A stretch of 60,922 nt of DNA, taken from contig JAODAX010000095.1 in NCBI GenBank assembly GCA_025463675.1, positions 1-60,922 on the forward strand, written 5' to 3'. Of this stretch, positions 16,876-25,864 are shown in pieces (position 1 is the stretch's first letter; each line of letters starts with the position of its first letter). The position numbers were made by a program, and so were the translations under genes. Origin of the DNA: Naasia sp. GTDB lineage: Bacteria > Actinomycetota > Actinomycetes > Actinomycetales > Microbacteriaceae. The notes below the pieces were generated by a model. That model did not search any database and was not told the origin of the DNA. It worked only from the letters and a program-made list of their open reading frames with translations.

Positions 16876-18324
16876 TCATCCGGCGACGCTCCGCCCGGCC
16901 ACCATGCCGCTGTAGAGGCTCGGACCGAAGGCCGTGCCTTCCAGCGCCGCCGACCCGTTGATGTGGCCGCCGGCCATCCCGGCGATCTCTCCCGCCGCGA
17001 ACAGCCCGTCGATCGGCCGGTCGTCGGTGTCGAGCACGCGGCAGTCGAGGTCGGTCCGCACGCCGCCGAGGTTCTTCCGGGCCAGTGGGTGCAGGCGCAC
17101 CGCGTGGAACGGGCCGTCGACGAGCGGCGCCAGGCCCTCGAGCGGCTTCCCGAAGTCCGGATCCCGCTCCAGGCCGGCGCCGATCGCCGCATTCACGTCG
17201 CCGATCGCGGACTCGAGGCTGCTCCGATCCACGCCGATGCGCGCGGCCAGTTCGGCGGCGGTCGACGCCGACTCCACGTGCGGCGAGGAGCGGAGGAACT
17301 CGGAGATCCGGTCCCGAAGCGGCCGGCCGCCATCCAGGTAGTGCGGATCGGCGAGCACCAGCCCGGCGGCGACGCCGGCGTCGAAGACGGACCATGCCCG
17401 GCCGCCGGGCTGCGCGAGCAGTGCCCGGGTGCCGGTCGCCCCGCCGCGCAGGCTCTCGTCGTGGAACCGCTCGCCGGCGTCGTTGACCCAGATCTCGCCG
17501 GCGACGCCCCGCACGGCGAGGCCGCGCACACCGCCGGCATCCAGCGGGTCGGGCGTGCCGTACGGGTACATCCACACGGAGTCCAGCTCGGTGAACTGGG
17601 CGCCCACGGCTTCCAGGATCGCGATGCCGTCGCCCTTCGCGCCCGGCCCGCCGCCGAGGAGCACCCGTTCCGCCCCGGCACCCTGTGCGGCGTGAGCGGC
17701 CACGAGTTCGGCGCTGTTGTTGAAGCCGCCGGTGGCGAGCACGACGGCGGCGGCGGGGATCTCGACCACCCGGTCCGCCACCGCCGCGACGACGCCCGTG
17801 ACCCGCCCGCCGGTGCGGACGAGCGCGCGGGCCCGCCAGCCCAGCCGCCAGGTGATGCCGGGAAGCGTCCGCGCGTGCTCGGCGAGCAGCGCCATGACCC
17901 GCTTGCCGCCCCCGTCGGGCCGATGCCAGCGCGGCAGGCTGTTGCCCTCGTGGTCGCGGAGCGACTCCCAGCGCACGCCGAGAGCGGAGAGTCGCTCGAA
18001 CAGCTCCACCCGACTGGCCAGCAGGTAGCGGTGGGCCCACTCGACGTCGACCGACGGCCCGCCCCAGGCGAGCCAGTCCTCGAGCGCGAGGTCGACGGAG
18101 TCGCCCACGCCGAGCCGCTCCTGCAGGGGCGAGCCGGCGATGCAGGTGCCCCCGCCGGCGCCGGATGCGGTGCCGCCCGGAACGGGCGCGGCGTCGAGCA
18201 TCGTCACGCGGGCCCCCGCCTCGGCGGCTTCGATCCCGCAGGCGAGGCCGGCGGCACCGAGGCCGACGACGACGACGTCGGCGTGCGGGTCGGTGTGGCG
18301 CTTCGTGGGTGCTGGGGCGGTCAT
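16876..18324 (-). CDS. FAD-binding dehydrogenase, fumarate reductase flavoprotein type
   Basis: A 482-aa FAD_binding_2 protein. The N-terminal motif is VVVGLGAAGLACGIEAAEAG. The family elements GGTASGAGGGTC, VVLATGGFNN, GDGIAILEAVGAQF and the C-terminal GLFAAGEIAGMAGGHINGSA are all present. It belongs with soluble fumarate/3-ketosteroid-dehydrogenase-type flavoproteins that reduce or introduce C=C bonds next to a carbonyl. Within this operon it might reduce a conjugated acid or dehydrogenate a ring or side chain. No heme or transit domain is present. Confidence 0.85.
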   Translation of the reverse strand: MTAPAPTKRHTDPHADVVVVGLGAAGLACGIEAAEAGARVTMLDAAPVPGGTASGAGGGTCIAGSPLQERLGVGDSVDLALEDWLAWGGPSVDVEWAHRYLLASRVELFERLSALGVRWESLRDHEGNSLPRWHRPDGGGKRVMALLAEHARTLPGITWRLGWRARALVRTGGRVTGVVAAVADRVVEIPAAAVVLATGGFNNSAELVAAHAAQGAGAERVLLGGGPGAKGDGIAILEAVGAQFTELDSVWMYPYGTPDPLDAGGVRGLAVRGVAGEIWVNDAGERFHDESLRGGATGTRALLAQPGGRAWSVFDAGVAAGLVLADPHYLDGGRPLRDRISEFLRSSPHVESASTAAELAARIGVDRSSLESAIGDVNAAIGAGLERDPDFGKPLEGLAPLVDGPFHAVRLHPLARKNLGGVRTDLDCRVLDTDDRPIDGLFAAGEIAGMAGGHINGSAALEGTAFGPSLYSGMVAGRSVAG

Positions 18325-18358
18325 CTTCGCTCGTCCGGTATCTCGTCCTGGGGCGCCC

Positions 18359-19543
18359 TCAGCGGCGCAGCCAGTCCTCGTCGAGCGCCTCGACGGAGGG
18401 GCAGCCGAGCAGCGCGAGGGTGTTGTCGAGCTGCGTCCGGAGCAGTTCGATCACCTTCGTCACGCCGGCCTGGCCCTTCGCGGCGAGCCCGTAGATGTAG
18501 GGGCGTCCGATCATGCAGACGCGCGCGCCGCGGGCGAGCGCCTTCGCGATGTCGCTGCCGCGGCGGATGCCGCCGTCCAGGTACACCTCGGCCTTGCCGT
18601 CGACGGCGTCGACGACGGCGGGCAGGACGTCGATGGTCGCCGGCAGCCCGTCCAGCTGGCGGCCGCCATGGTTCGACACCCACACGGCGTCGATCCCGCG
18701 GGCGACCGCCTCGGTGGCGTCGCGCTCGTTCGTGATCCCCTTGATCACCATCGGGCCGTCCCAGAGCGAACGCAGCCACTCCAGGTCGTCCCACGTCATG
18801 CCGGGGTCGAACCGGGAGTTGACCCGCTCCATGAACGCCATCCGCTTGGTGACCGCCGTCTTGCCACCGAAGTTGCCCATGGTCAGGCCGTGCCCGAACA
18901 TCTCGTCCCAGCCGAACCGCGCGACCCAGGGGAGGTGCGCGAGCACGTCGCCGGTGTGCCGCCAGGTCGGCCGGGGGGGAATGGTGAACCCGTTGCGGAG
19001 GTCGCGCTCCCGGCGCCCGCCGACCGGCACGTCGACGGTCACGACGAGCGCCCGGTAGCCGGCGGCCCGCGCGCGCTGCACCACCTCGCCGGTGATCCCC
19101 CGGTCGCGCCAGACGTAGAGCTGGAACCACTTCGGCGCGTCGGGGGTGGCGTCGGCGACGTCCTCGAGGCTCCAGCAGGAGCTGGAGCTGAGGGTCGACA
19201 CGATGCCCGCCTCGGCCGCGGCGAGGGCAGCCGCGCGCTCGCCCAGCGGGTGTGCGAGCGCGGCGAGGCCGACCGGCGCCAGGGCGAGCGGCATGGACAC
19301 CGGAGTACCGAGCATCGTGGTCGCCAGCGAGCGGGAGGAAGCGTCCGAGAGTGCGCGGGGGCGGAAGGTCAGCGCGTCCATCGACCGTCGGTTCCGGCGG
19401 AGGGTGACCTCACCCTCGCCGCCGCCCTCGATGAAGTCGCTCACGGCCGTCGGCAGCCGACGGGTCGCCATCGCGCGGACGTCGTCGACGTTCACGGCGT
19501 TGTCGAGCCCGAGCCGGCGGGGCGGTACAGTGCCGCTTCTCAT
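18359..19543 (-). CDS. FMN-dependent alpha-hydroxy-acid oxidase/dehydrogenase
   Basis: A 394-aa TIM-barrel flavoprotein of the lactate oxidase / glycolate oxidase / mandelate dehydrogenase family. Diagnostic segments are FQLYVWRDRG, the catalytic-base motif SNHGGRQLDGLPATIDVLP, and the FMN phosphate site DGGIRRGSDIAKALARGA followed by GRPYIYGLA. It would oxidise a 2-hydroxy acid to a 2-oxo acid. The neighbouring ThDP enzyme could then decarboxylate that product, the same pairing as MdlB/MdlC in mandelate catabolism. No membrane-anchoring insert of the MdlB kind is obvious, so it may be a soluble oxidase. Confidence 0.9.
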   Translation of the reverse strand: MRSGTVPPRRLGLDNAVNVDDVRAMATRRLPTAVSDFIEGGGEGEVTLRRNRRSMDALTFRPRALSDASSRSLATTMLGTPVSMPLALAPVGLAALAHPLGERAAALAAAEAGIVSTLSSSSCWSLEDVADATPDAPKWFQLYVWRDRGITGEVVQRARAAGYRALVVTVDVPVGGRRERDLRNGFTIPPRPTWRHTGDVLAHLPWVARFGWDEMFGHGLTMGNFGGKTAVTKRMAFMERVNSRFDPGMTWDDLEWLRSLWDGPMVIKGITNERDATEAVARGIDAVWVSNHGGRQLDGLPATIDVLPAVVDAVDGKAEVYLDGGIRRGSDIAKALARGARVCMIGRPYIYGLAAKGQAGVTKVIELLRTQLDNTLALLGCPSVEALDEDWLRR

Positions 19544-19555
19544 GGTCTCCTGTCC

Positions 19556-21238
19556 TCAGGTGTACTGCGCGTAGAGCGGTGACCGGACGTCCCGGGTTAT
19601 CCGGCAGTCGAGGAAGAGCGGGCCGCTGCGGTCCCAGCCGGCGAGTGCCGGCTCGAGGTCCGCCACCGTCGCGATGACGGCCGACTCCGTGCCGAGGCTC
19701 GACGCGATCCTCGCCAGGTCGGAGACGCCGAAGATCGCGTCGGCCGCGGGCAGACCGGCGATCTCCGACAGCACGATCTCCGAGCCCGCGGCGCCGTCGT
19801 TGAAGCACACGATGAGCAACGGGATCCGCTCGCGGGCCGCCACCTCGAGGTCGCCGAGCGACATGAACAGTCCGCAGTCGCCGATGTAGAGCACGGTGAG
19901 CCGCTCGGGGCGCCCGACGGCGGCGCCGATGGCCGGGCCGAGTCCGCAGCCCGTCGCGCCGAAGTCGCAGGTCCAGAGAAGCGACTCGGGGCTCGGGTGG
20001 CGCATGAAGGCGATCGGCCAGACGGTGAAGTGCCCGCCGTCGATCACCGCCGCCCGCTCGTGGGGCAGGAGGCGGTCGAGCTCGGCAGCGAGCGCGCGCG
20101 GGTCGACCTGGTGCGGGGCGGAGACGTCGGTGAAGCTGGAGCCCGTGCGCGGGGGCGCCGTCGGCAGGGCCCGCTCGGGGAGGATCGGCTCGGCTTCGAG
20201 CCGGGCGAGGAGCTCGCGCACGACGAGAGGCGCGTCGCCGAGGACCGCCACGTCCGCGCGGTCGTACCTGCCGAAGGCGCGGGGATCGTCGTCGATCTGC
20301 ACGACCCGGGAACCGGCGAGGAGCGTGGATCGGCGGGTCTGGATGAAATTGAGGCTCACCCCGACCGCGAGGATGCAGTCCGCCTCCCCGATGATGCGGA
20401 CGCCCTCCGGGGGGGTGAAGCCCCCGAAGATGCCGAGGCTCGCCGGGGAGTCCTCGAACGCGCCGATCCCCTTGACGGAGGTGGCGAGGTAGGCGCCGGT
20501 GACTGCGGCCAGGCGCTCGAGGTGCTTCGCGGTGTCGGGGTCGCTCGCTCCTCGGCCGGCGAGGATGACGATCTGCTTCGCCTCGCGCAGGGCGAGCTCC
20601 GCCGCCGCCACGGCGTCCGGGTCGGGGTGGCGTTCGCCGGGCCCGGTCGGCAGCGCGGCGAGAGCGGATTCGATGTCTGACGCGCTCGGCAGCGTCTCCG
20701 AACCGTGCGGCACGATCAGCGCAACCGGCGTCCGTCCGCGCATGGCCGCCGAGTAGGCCGACACGGTGTCCTGCGCAGCCGTCGGCGCGTCCACCCGCAC
20801 GACGGCGACTCCGAGCTCGCCGAGGATCGCGTCCGGAGCGAGCCCCTGGTTGCCGACCTCGAACGGGGCGTTGCGGGCCGGCGTGGCCATCACGTCGCTC
20901 ATGATGAGCACCAGGGGGCTGCGCGCCTTGACCGCGGTGCGCAGCGCCGTCATCGCGTTCGTGAAGCCGGGGCCGTGCACGACGCTCGCCCAGCCGACCT
21001 GCCCCGTCGCACGCGCATATCCGTCGGCGGCGCCTGCGGCCCCGTTCTCGTGCCGGAAGTGGTGGAGGGCCGCGCCCGCCTCGGCGAAGGCGTGCACCAC
21101 CCGCATGTTCGACCCGCCCATCACCTCGAACAGGTCGGTGGCCCCGAGCCTGCGGGCCGTCCGGGCGATGATCTCTGCGGTCGTGCGCGGCGCGGAGCTG
21201 GGGCTCGCGGATGTCCCGATCATCTCCGTCGATGTCAC
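19556..21238 (-). CDS. Thiamine diphosphate-dependent enzyme, acetolactate synthase/decarboxylase-like
   Basis: A 560-aa ThDP enzyme. The N-terminal PYR domain carries the catalytic glutamate in RHENGAAGAADGYAR; a central TPP_enzyme_M domain follows; the C-terminal PP domain has the metal site beginning GDCGLFMSLGDL and ending at N in FNDGAAG. The motif normally starts GDG, so the cysteine is unusual. A GTG at 21238 is chosen because AAGGGA lies 8 bp upstream. First gene of the minus-strand operon. Downstream partners suggest decarboxylation of an aryl 2-oxo acid, but carboligation is equally possible. Confidence 0.85.
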   Translation of the reverse strand: MTSTEMIGTSASPSSAPRTTAEIIARTARRLGATDLFEVMGGSNMRVVHAFAEAGAALHHFRHENGAAGAADGYARATGQVGWASVVHGPGFTNAMTALRTAVKARSPLVLIMSDVMATPARNAPFEVGNQGLAPDAILGELGVAVVRVDAPTAAQDTVSAYSAAMRGRTPVALIVPHGSETLPSASDIESALAALPTGPGERHPDPDAVAAAELALREAKQIVILAGRGASDPDTAKHLERLAAVTGAYLATSVKGIGAFEDSPASLGIFGGFTPPEGVRIIGEADCILAVGVSLNFIQTRRSTLLAGSRVVQIDDDPRAFGRYDRADVAVLGDAPLVVRELLARLEAEPILPERALPTAPPRTGSSFTDVSAPHQVDPRALAAELDRLLPHERAAVIDGGHFTVWPIAFMRHPSPESLLWTCDFGATGCGLGPAIGAAVGRPERLTVLYIGDCGLFMSLGDLEVAARERIPLLIVCFNDGAAGSEIVLSEIAGLPAADAIFGVSDLARIASSLGTESAVIATVADLEPALAGWDRSGPLFLDCRITRDVRSPLYAQYT

Positions 21239-21343
21239 AGGGGCGTCCCTTCGTGTCGGTCTCGTGCGTCGTTGCACCCGGCGAGCGCCCGGCCCGCGCA
21301 GGACCGTGCGGGATCGGCCCGCAGCTCGCTGCAGCCGGCCCGC

Positions 21344-21372
21344 TTGACAACCGCGGCATCCCTCACAATAGT
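21344..21372 (+). promoter_or_regulatory. Sigma70-type promoter for the O-demethylase/transport side
   Basis: A perfect -35 TTGACA (21344-21349) is separated by exactly 17 bp from AATAGT (21367-21372, four of six matches to TATAAT). It faces the O-demethylase gene, in the 292-bp divergent region, and is the clearest housekeeping promoter in the window. Confidence 0.65.
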
Positions 21373-21384
21373 GACAAGACCGCA

Positions 21385-21405
21385 ATACGGACCAGGTGTC
21401 CGGAT
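21385..21405. promoter_or_regulatory. Candidate operator, ATACGGAC-N5-GTCCGGAT
   Basis: A 21-bp dyad with 8-bp arms (7 of 8 paired) lies just downstream of the -10 box of the divergent promoter region. The half-site TGTCCG recurs in a second perfect dyad before the IclR gene (28472-28487), so one regulator, probably that IclR protein, may bind both. Confidence 0.45.
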
Positions 21406-21530
21406 AGCGTACAATGAAAGTCAACGGCGACACCGGTCGATCGAGGCCCGTACGGGCTCCCTGGCCGCTCCTGCTCCTCCGCGGAGGAGAGGGCGAGACC
21501 CGGGCGGCGACCCAGAGAGGAACTGCTCGC

Positions 21531-22937
21531 ATGAGCACTGAGCCCGCTGCCCGCTCCCTGCAGGACCTGATCGATTCGACGCCCGATCTGGTCGACTACC
21601 TGTACAACGACTCACCCGGAGCGCATTCCCGCGGCCGTGCCGACCTGACCCCGGTTCGGCAGGAGTTCACCAACTGGCGCGACGAGCAGCGGTCCTGGCG
21701 GGAGACCGCCGTCCTCTTCGATCAGTCGCACCACATGCCGGAGCTCATCCTGAAGGGCCCGGACGCGAAGCGGCTGCTCGAGTACGTGGGGGTGAACAGC
21801 CTGGCCAACCTCGAGCCCGGCCGCGCGAAGCAGTTCATCGGTGTCACCGAGCGTGGGCAGATGATCGGCGACTGCATCCTCTACGCCCTCGAAGGCGGGA
21901 CGTACGAGCTGGTCAGCAGCATGCCGCTGCTGAACTGGGTCGAGTACCAGATCGTCACCGGCGACTGGGACGTCACCTACGAGCGCGACAACAACACCTC
22001 GGACAATCCCGGCGGCACGCGCAAGCTCTTCCGCTATCAGCTCGACGGACCGAACGCGGGCGCGATCTTCGATGAGATCGTCGAGGGCGGCGTGCCGGAG
22101 ATCGGACCCTTCCGGACCGCCAAGGCGCGGATCGCCGGCGTGGACGTCCTGGTCCTGCGGCACAGTATGTCTGGGCACCGCGGCTACGAGATCTCGGGCC
22201 CGTTCGAGCAGGGCGAGGGGGTCGTGCTGGCGGCGATCCTCGAGGCCGGCTCACGGCACGGGCTCCTGCAGGCGGGCGCAAAGACCTACTTCAGTGCGAG
22301 CTTCGAGGGTGGCTGGATGGCCTACCCCCTTCCCGCGGTCTACACCGGCGAGGAGCTGCGGGCCTACCGTGAGTGGCTGCCGGCCGACTCGTGGGAGGGC
22401 AAGTTCCAGCTCGCGGGCAGCTTCCGTCCCGCCAGCATCGAGAACTACTACGTCACCCCGTACGACATGGGCTACGGGAAGCTCGTGAGCTTCGATCACG
22501 ACTTCATCGGCCGGGCGGCGCTCGAGGAGATCGCCAGTCAGCACACGCGCACCAAGGTGACTCTTGCCTGGAAGAAGGAGGAGATCCTCCGCGTCATGGG
22601 ATCGCTCTTCGAGGAGGGCGAGCTGCCATACAAGTACATCGAGCTGCCCGTCGCCGACTACGGCAACCTCACCCACCGCGATGAGGTGTACAACCTCGCC
22701 GGCGAGCTGATCGGGGTCGCGACGAAGGTCGGCTACACGGTGAACGAGCGCAGGCTCATGTCTCTCGCCATGGTCGATCTCGACCGCGTCGCGGTCGGCG
22801 ACGAGGTCGAGATCGTGTGGGGTGAGGCGAATGGCGGCTCACGGAAGCCGCGTGTCGAGCGTCACCGCCAGGTGCGGGTCCGCGCGACGGTGGCGCCCGC
22901 GCCCGGCCCGGCGCCGATCAAGAAGGCGACGGGCTGA
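21531..22937 (+). CDS. LigM-like tetrahydrofolate-dependent O-demethylase (GcvT fold)
   Basis: A 468-aa aminomethyltransferase-fold protein. It matches the vanillate O-demethylase LigM of Sphingobium along its length: TNWRDEQRSWRETAVLFDQ with SHHM, EWLPADSWEG, GSFRPASIENYYVTPYDMGY and VSFDHDFIGRAAL. Aligned from memory of LigM, the catalytic Tyr247 equals Y253 (GAKTYFSAS) and His60 equals H68. LigM Arg122 is serine here (S130) and the Tyr31 region is divergent, so the acid-binding pocket differs. It would pass a methyl group from a methoxy-substituted substrate to THF. GAGAGGAAC precedes the ATG. A DMSP-demethylase-like role is a less likely alternative. Confidence 0.85.
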   Translation: MSTEPAARSLQDLIDSTPDLVDYLYNDSPGAHSRGRADLTPVRQEFTNWRDEQRSWRETAVLFDQSHHMPELILKGPDAKRLLEYVGVNSLANLEPGRAKQFIGVTERGQMIGDCILYALEGGTYELVSSMPLLNWVEYQIVTGDWDVTYERDNNTSDNPGGTRKLFRYQLDGPNAGAIFDEIVEGGVPEIGPFRTAKARIAGVDVLVLRHSMSGHRGYEISGPFEQGEGVVLAAILEAGSRHGLLQAGAKTYFSASFEGGWMAYPLPAVYTGEELRAYREWLPADSWEGKFQLAGSFRPASIENYYVTPYDMGYGKLVSFDHDFIGRAALEEIASQHTRTKVTLAWKKEEILRVMGSLFEEGELPYKYIELPVADYGNLTHRDEVYNLAGELIGVATKVGYTVNERRLMSLAMVDLDRVAVGDEVEIVWGEANGGSRKPRVERHRQVRVRATVAPAPGPAPIKKATG

Positions 22938-23178
22938 ATCCTCAACTTCCCTCCGCGGTGACGCGCAGGGCACAGGTCGCCACGTGGTGGCGATGTTCAA
23001 CCGAAGAGAACGTAAGTGTAGGCACCTTCTGCTTTACGCGCGCACTATTCGGCGTCTCAACAGGCATTTTGACTAAATCAAGGCTTGTGCGGCGGCGTCC
23101 CGAAGGGGATAGTTGCTGTGTACCTAGTGTTCGGTCGAAGTCGACCCCTGCCACTCGCATCCAACTGGAGGACTCAGT
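22938..23178 (+). other. Intergenic leader before the ABC importer operon
   Basis: A 241-bp stretch without a gene. It is distinctly more AT-rich than its surroundings around 23030-23080 and should hold the promoter of the transporter operon; TTGTGC and ATAGTT at 18-bp spacing (about 23084-23113) are a weak match. The binding-protein gene is preceded by a good ribosome site (CTGGAGGA). No copy of the TGTCCG dyad is visible here. Confidence 0.4.
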
Positions 23179-24201
23179 ATGTTCATTCGACGGCGAATGA
23201 ATCGCATCTCGATGGCCGCTCTCGGAGTGGCCGTGACTCTCACGGCAATCGCCGGCTGCAGTGCCGAGCCGGCAGCTCCGCCCGCCACGAGCGGTTCCGG
23301 TTCCGGTTCCGGCTCCGATGCTCCCGTGGAAACGGTGGACCTCGTCGTCGGCGTTGCGGCCAGCATGAGCTCGCTGGACCTGCTGCTCGGCATCGAGCAG
23401 GGCTTCTTCGAGGAGGAGGGGCTGAACGTCACCACGACGCCCGCCGCCACCGGCGCCGCCGGCGTCACCGCGCTGATCAACGGCGAGATCCAGGTGGCGC
23501 TCGGCGGGCTGTCAGGCACCATCACCGCGGCCTCGCAGGGCATCCCGGTTGCCTTCGTCTCCGGCGGCATCGCCGACACGGAGAGCGAGGAGGGGTCGTG
23601 GTACGGCACCCTCGTCGAAGAGGGCAGCGGGATCGAGAGCTTCGCCGACCTCGAGGGCAAGACGGTCGCCGTCAACTCTCTCAACTGCTGCTGGGACTTC
23701 TGGACTCGTGAAGCGATCAACGCGGACGGCGGCGACGGCAGCAAGGTGCAGTTGGTGCAGCTGCCCTTCGCCCAGCAGGCGCAGGCGCTCGCGGACGGCC
23801 AGGTCGACGCGATCACGACGCAGCAGCCGTTCGCCAAGCAGGCGGAGTTGCAGGGCTTCGTGAGCATCGGCGACCCGGCGGCCATCGCCTACGACGACCC
23901 CGAGAACGGCAACACGAACTACTTCATGGCGAAGCAGTTCGTCGAGGAGAACCCTGGCGTGGTCGAGCGCTGGCGAGCCGCTCTGCAGAAGTCCGCGGAC
24001 TACGCCAACGAGAACCCGGACGCCGTCCGGCAGGCCGCGATCGACATCGTCGAGCTCGACCCCGAGCTCGTCGAGGCGGCGCCCGTGCCCAACTTCGTCG
24101 TGGACATCGACCGCAACGCGATCGAGAAGGAGCTCAGCTGGCTGGTCGACTACGGCGTGATCCAGAACGCGCCGGAGATCGACGACATCATCATCCCCTG
24201 A
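23179..24201 (+). CDS. ABC transporter substrate-binding lipoprotein, NitT/TauT (SsuA/NMT1) type
   Basis: A 340-aa extracytoplasmic binding protein. The N-terminus has a basic start, a hydrophobic stretch and a lipobox IAGC with the acylated cysteine at residue 27, followed by a Ser/Gly-rich linker. The mature part has SsuA/THI5-like features: GIEQGFFEEEGLNV, INGEIQVALGGLSG and DLEGKTVAVNS. This family delivers sulfonates, nitrate, pyrimidine precursors and, in catabolic clusters, aromatic acids. First gene of a four-gene importer operon; it probably captures the island's substrate. Confidence 0.92.
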   Translation: MFIRRRMNRISMAALGVAVTLTAIAGCSAEPAAPPATSGSGSGSGSDAPVETVDLVVGVAASMSSLDLLLGIEQGFFEEEGLNVTTTPAATGAAGVTALINGEIQVALGGLSGTITAASQGIPVAFVSGGIADTESEEGSWYGTLVEEGSGIESFADLEGKTVAVNSLNCCWDFWTREAINADGGDGSKVQLVQLPFAQQAQALADGQVDAITTQQPFAKQAELQGFVSIGDPAAIAYDDPENGNTNYFMAKQFVEENPGVVERWRAALQKSADYANENPDAVRQAAIDIVELDPELVEAAPVPNFVVDIDRNAIEKELSWLVDYGVIQNAPEIDDIIIP

Positions 24202-24283
24202 TCCGACGTAACGACACGATCCGCTTCGTTCGGTCGGCTCCGGCTCACCGGGGCCGACCGAACGGAAGTGTGGAGGAATTGAA

Positions 24284-25060
24284 GTGAAGCGTCGTTTCCG
24301 GCTCATCCGGCTGCTGCCCTGGGTCACCACCATCGCGATCATCGCCGGGCAGGAGATCCTCGCCCGCGCCGGCGCGATCCCCCGGGTCATCCCGCCGTTC
24401 ACCGATACGGTCGCAGCCCTCTGGCGGATGCTGCCCACCGAGGTCTTCCTGACCAGCCTGGGGCTGATGCTCCAGCAGTTCGTGACCAGCCTGGCGATCG
24501 GCGTCCTCGCCGGCGTGGTGCTCGGCATCCTCATCGGGGTGATCCGCCCGCTCAACCGGATCCTCCGCTACGTGCTCGAGTTCCTCCGGTTCACCCCGAG
24601 CGTCGTCTACATCCCGATCCTGCTGCTCCTGATGGGGTCCCGGCCGCAGCTCGCGATCTCCCTGGCCGCCCTCGGCGCCATGTGGCCGGTGCTCTACCAG
24701 ACCTACTACGGTGTGGTCGGCGTGTCGCAGATCATGAAGGACACCGGGCGGGTGTTCGGCCTCTCGCGGAGCCAGCAGCTGCGCAGCATCACCATCCCGA
24801 GCGTGTCGCCCTTCCTCGCGACCGGCATCCGCATCGCCGCGGCGCACGCGCTGGTCGTGGTCGTCGCGGTGCAGATCATCGCGGCCGTTCCGGGCATCGG
24901 ACGCGACATCCAGGGCTATGCCGAGAACGGCGTCTTCCCGCAGATGTACGCGCTCATCCTGGTGGTCGGCATCATCGGGCTCCTCGTCAACTGGCTGCTC
25001 GAGATGGTCGAGCGCCGTCAGCTGCACTGGCACGCCACCTACCGGGAGAAGCAGGCATGA
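24284..25060 (+). CDS. ABC transporter permease, NitT/TauT type
   Basis: A 258-aa inner-membrane permease (BPD_transp_1) with about six hydrophobic segments. The cytoplasmic EAA loop lies around KDTGRVFGLSRSQQLRSITI. It ends in an ATGA overlap with a second permease, so the importer probably uses a permease heterodimer, whereas SsuC/TauC systems normally use one gene. AGGAATTGAAG-type leader sequence precedes the start. Confidence 0.9.
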   Translation: MKRRFRLIRLLPWVTTIAIIAGQEILARAGAIPRVIPPFTDTVAALWRMLPTEVFLTSLGLMLQQFVTSLAIGVLAGVVLGILIGVIRPLNRILRYVLEFLRFTPSVVYIPILLLLMGSRPQLAISLAALGAMWPVLYQTYYGVVGVSQIMKDTGRVFGLSRSQQLRSITIPSVSPFLATGIRIAAAHALVVVVAVQIIAAVPGIGRDIQGYAENGVFPQMYALILVVGIIGLLVNWLLEMVERRQLHWHATYREKQA

Positions 25061-25863
25061 CGACCGAATCGATCATCACTGCCGCCACGCGGCGGCGCCG
25101 GTCTGCGAGCGTCAACGGCGCGCTGATCTCGCTGATCCTGCCGGTGGTCATCCTGGTCGCCTGGTGGTTCGCATCGGCGAACAGCGTGTCGCCGTTCTTC
25201 CCGCCCCTGCAACGGATCCTGCAGACCTTCGTCGACGCGTGGCTGTCCACAAGGGTCGCCTCCGACATCCTGCCGAGCCTCGCTCGCCTGGTGATCGGGT
25301 TCGCGATCGCGGTCGTCGCGGGCGTCGGGCTGGGGGCGCTGCTCGGCCGGCTGCGGATCATCGCGGTAGCGCTCAACCCGATCCTGCAGTTCTTCCGGGC
25401 ACTCCCCGCGACGGCGCTCATCCCCGTCGCGGTCGTGCTCTTCGGCATCGGCGATGTGCCCAAGATCGCGCTGATCGCGTTTGTGAGCTCATTTCCGATC
25501 CTGCTCAACACCATCGACGGCGTGCGCAACATCGACCCCGTCATCGAGGACGTCGGCAGGTCGTTCCGGCTCACGAAGCTGCAGCGCCTGCACTGGATCC
25601 AGCTGCACGCCGCGTCGCCGCAGGTCATCTCCGGCATGCGGGTGGCGCTCAGCCTCGCCTTCGTCGTCATGGTGTCGTCCGAGATGCTCGGCGCGACGAA
25701 CGGCATGGGCTACGTGACCCTGCTCGCCCAGCAGGGCTTCCAGATCCCCCTCATGTGGTCCGGCCTGCTGCTGCTGGGACTGCTCGGACTGTTCGTCAAC
25801 GGAATCTTCGTGCTGGTGGAGCGCAAGCTGCTCCGCTGGTACACCCAAAACCAGGAGGACTGA
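25057..25863 (+). CDS. ABC transporter permease, NitT/TauT type (second subunit)
   Basis: A 268-aa permease of the same family; the start is the ATG in the 4-bp overlap with its sister gene, not the longer upstream frame. Hydrophobic segments include [15 protein letters not shown] and [20 protein letters not shown]. The EAA-type loop is [19 protein letters not shown]. The C-terminus [16 protein letters not shown] is typical of SsuC/TauC permeases. The next gene starts one base after its stop. Confidence 0.9.
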   Translation: MTTESIITAATRRRRSASVNGALISLILPVVILVAWWFASANSVSPFFPPLQRILQTFVDAWLSTRVASDILPSLARLVIGFAIAVVAGVGLGALLGRLRIIAVALNPILQFFRALPATALIPVAVVLFGIGDVPKIALIAFVSSFPILLNTIDGVRNIDPVIEDVGRSFRLTKLQRLHWIQLHAASPQVISGMRVALSLAFVVMVSSEMLGATNGMGYVTLLAQQGFQIPLMWSGLLLLGLLGLFVNGIFVLVERKLLRWYTQNQED

Positions 25864-25864
25864 G

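Noticed and set aside
23280-23325. Short tandem GGTTCC/GGCTCC repeat
   Set aside because: It encodes the Ser-Gly linker after the lipobox of the binding protein, a normal lipoprotein feature.
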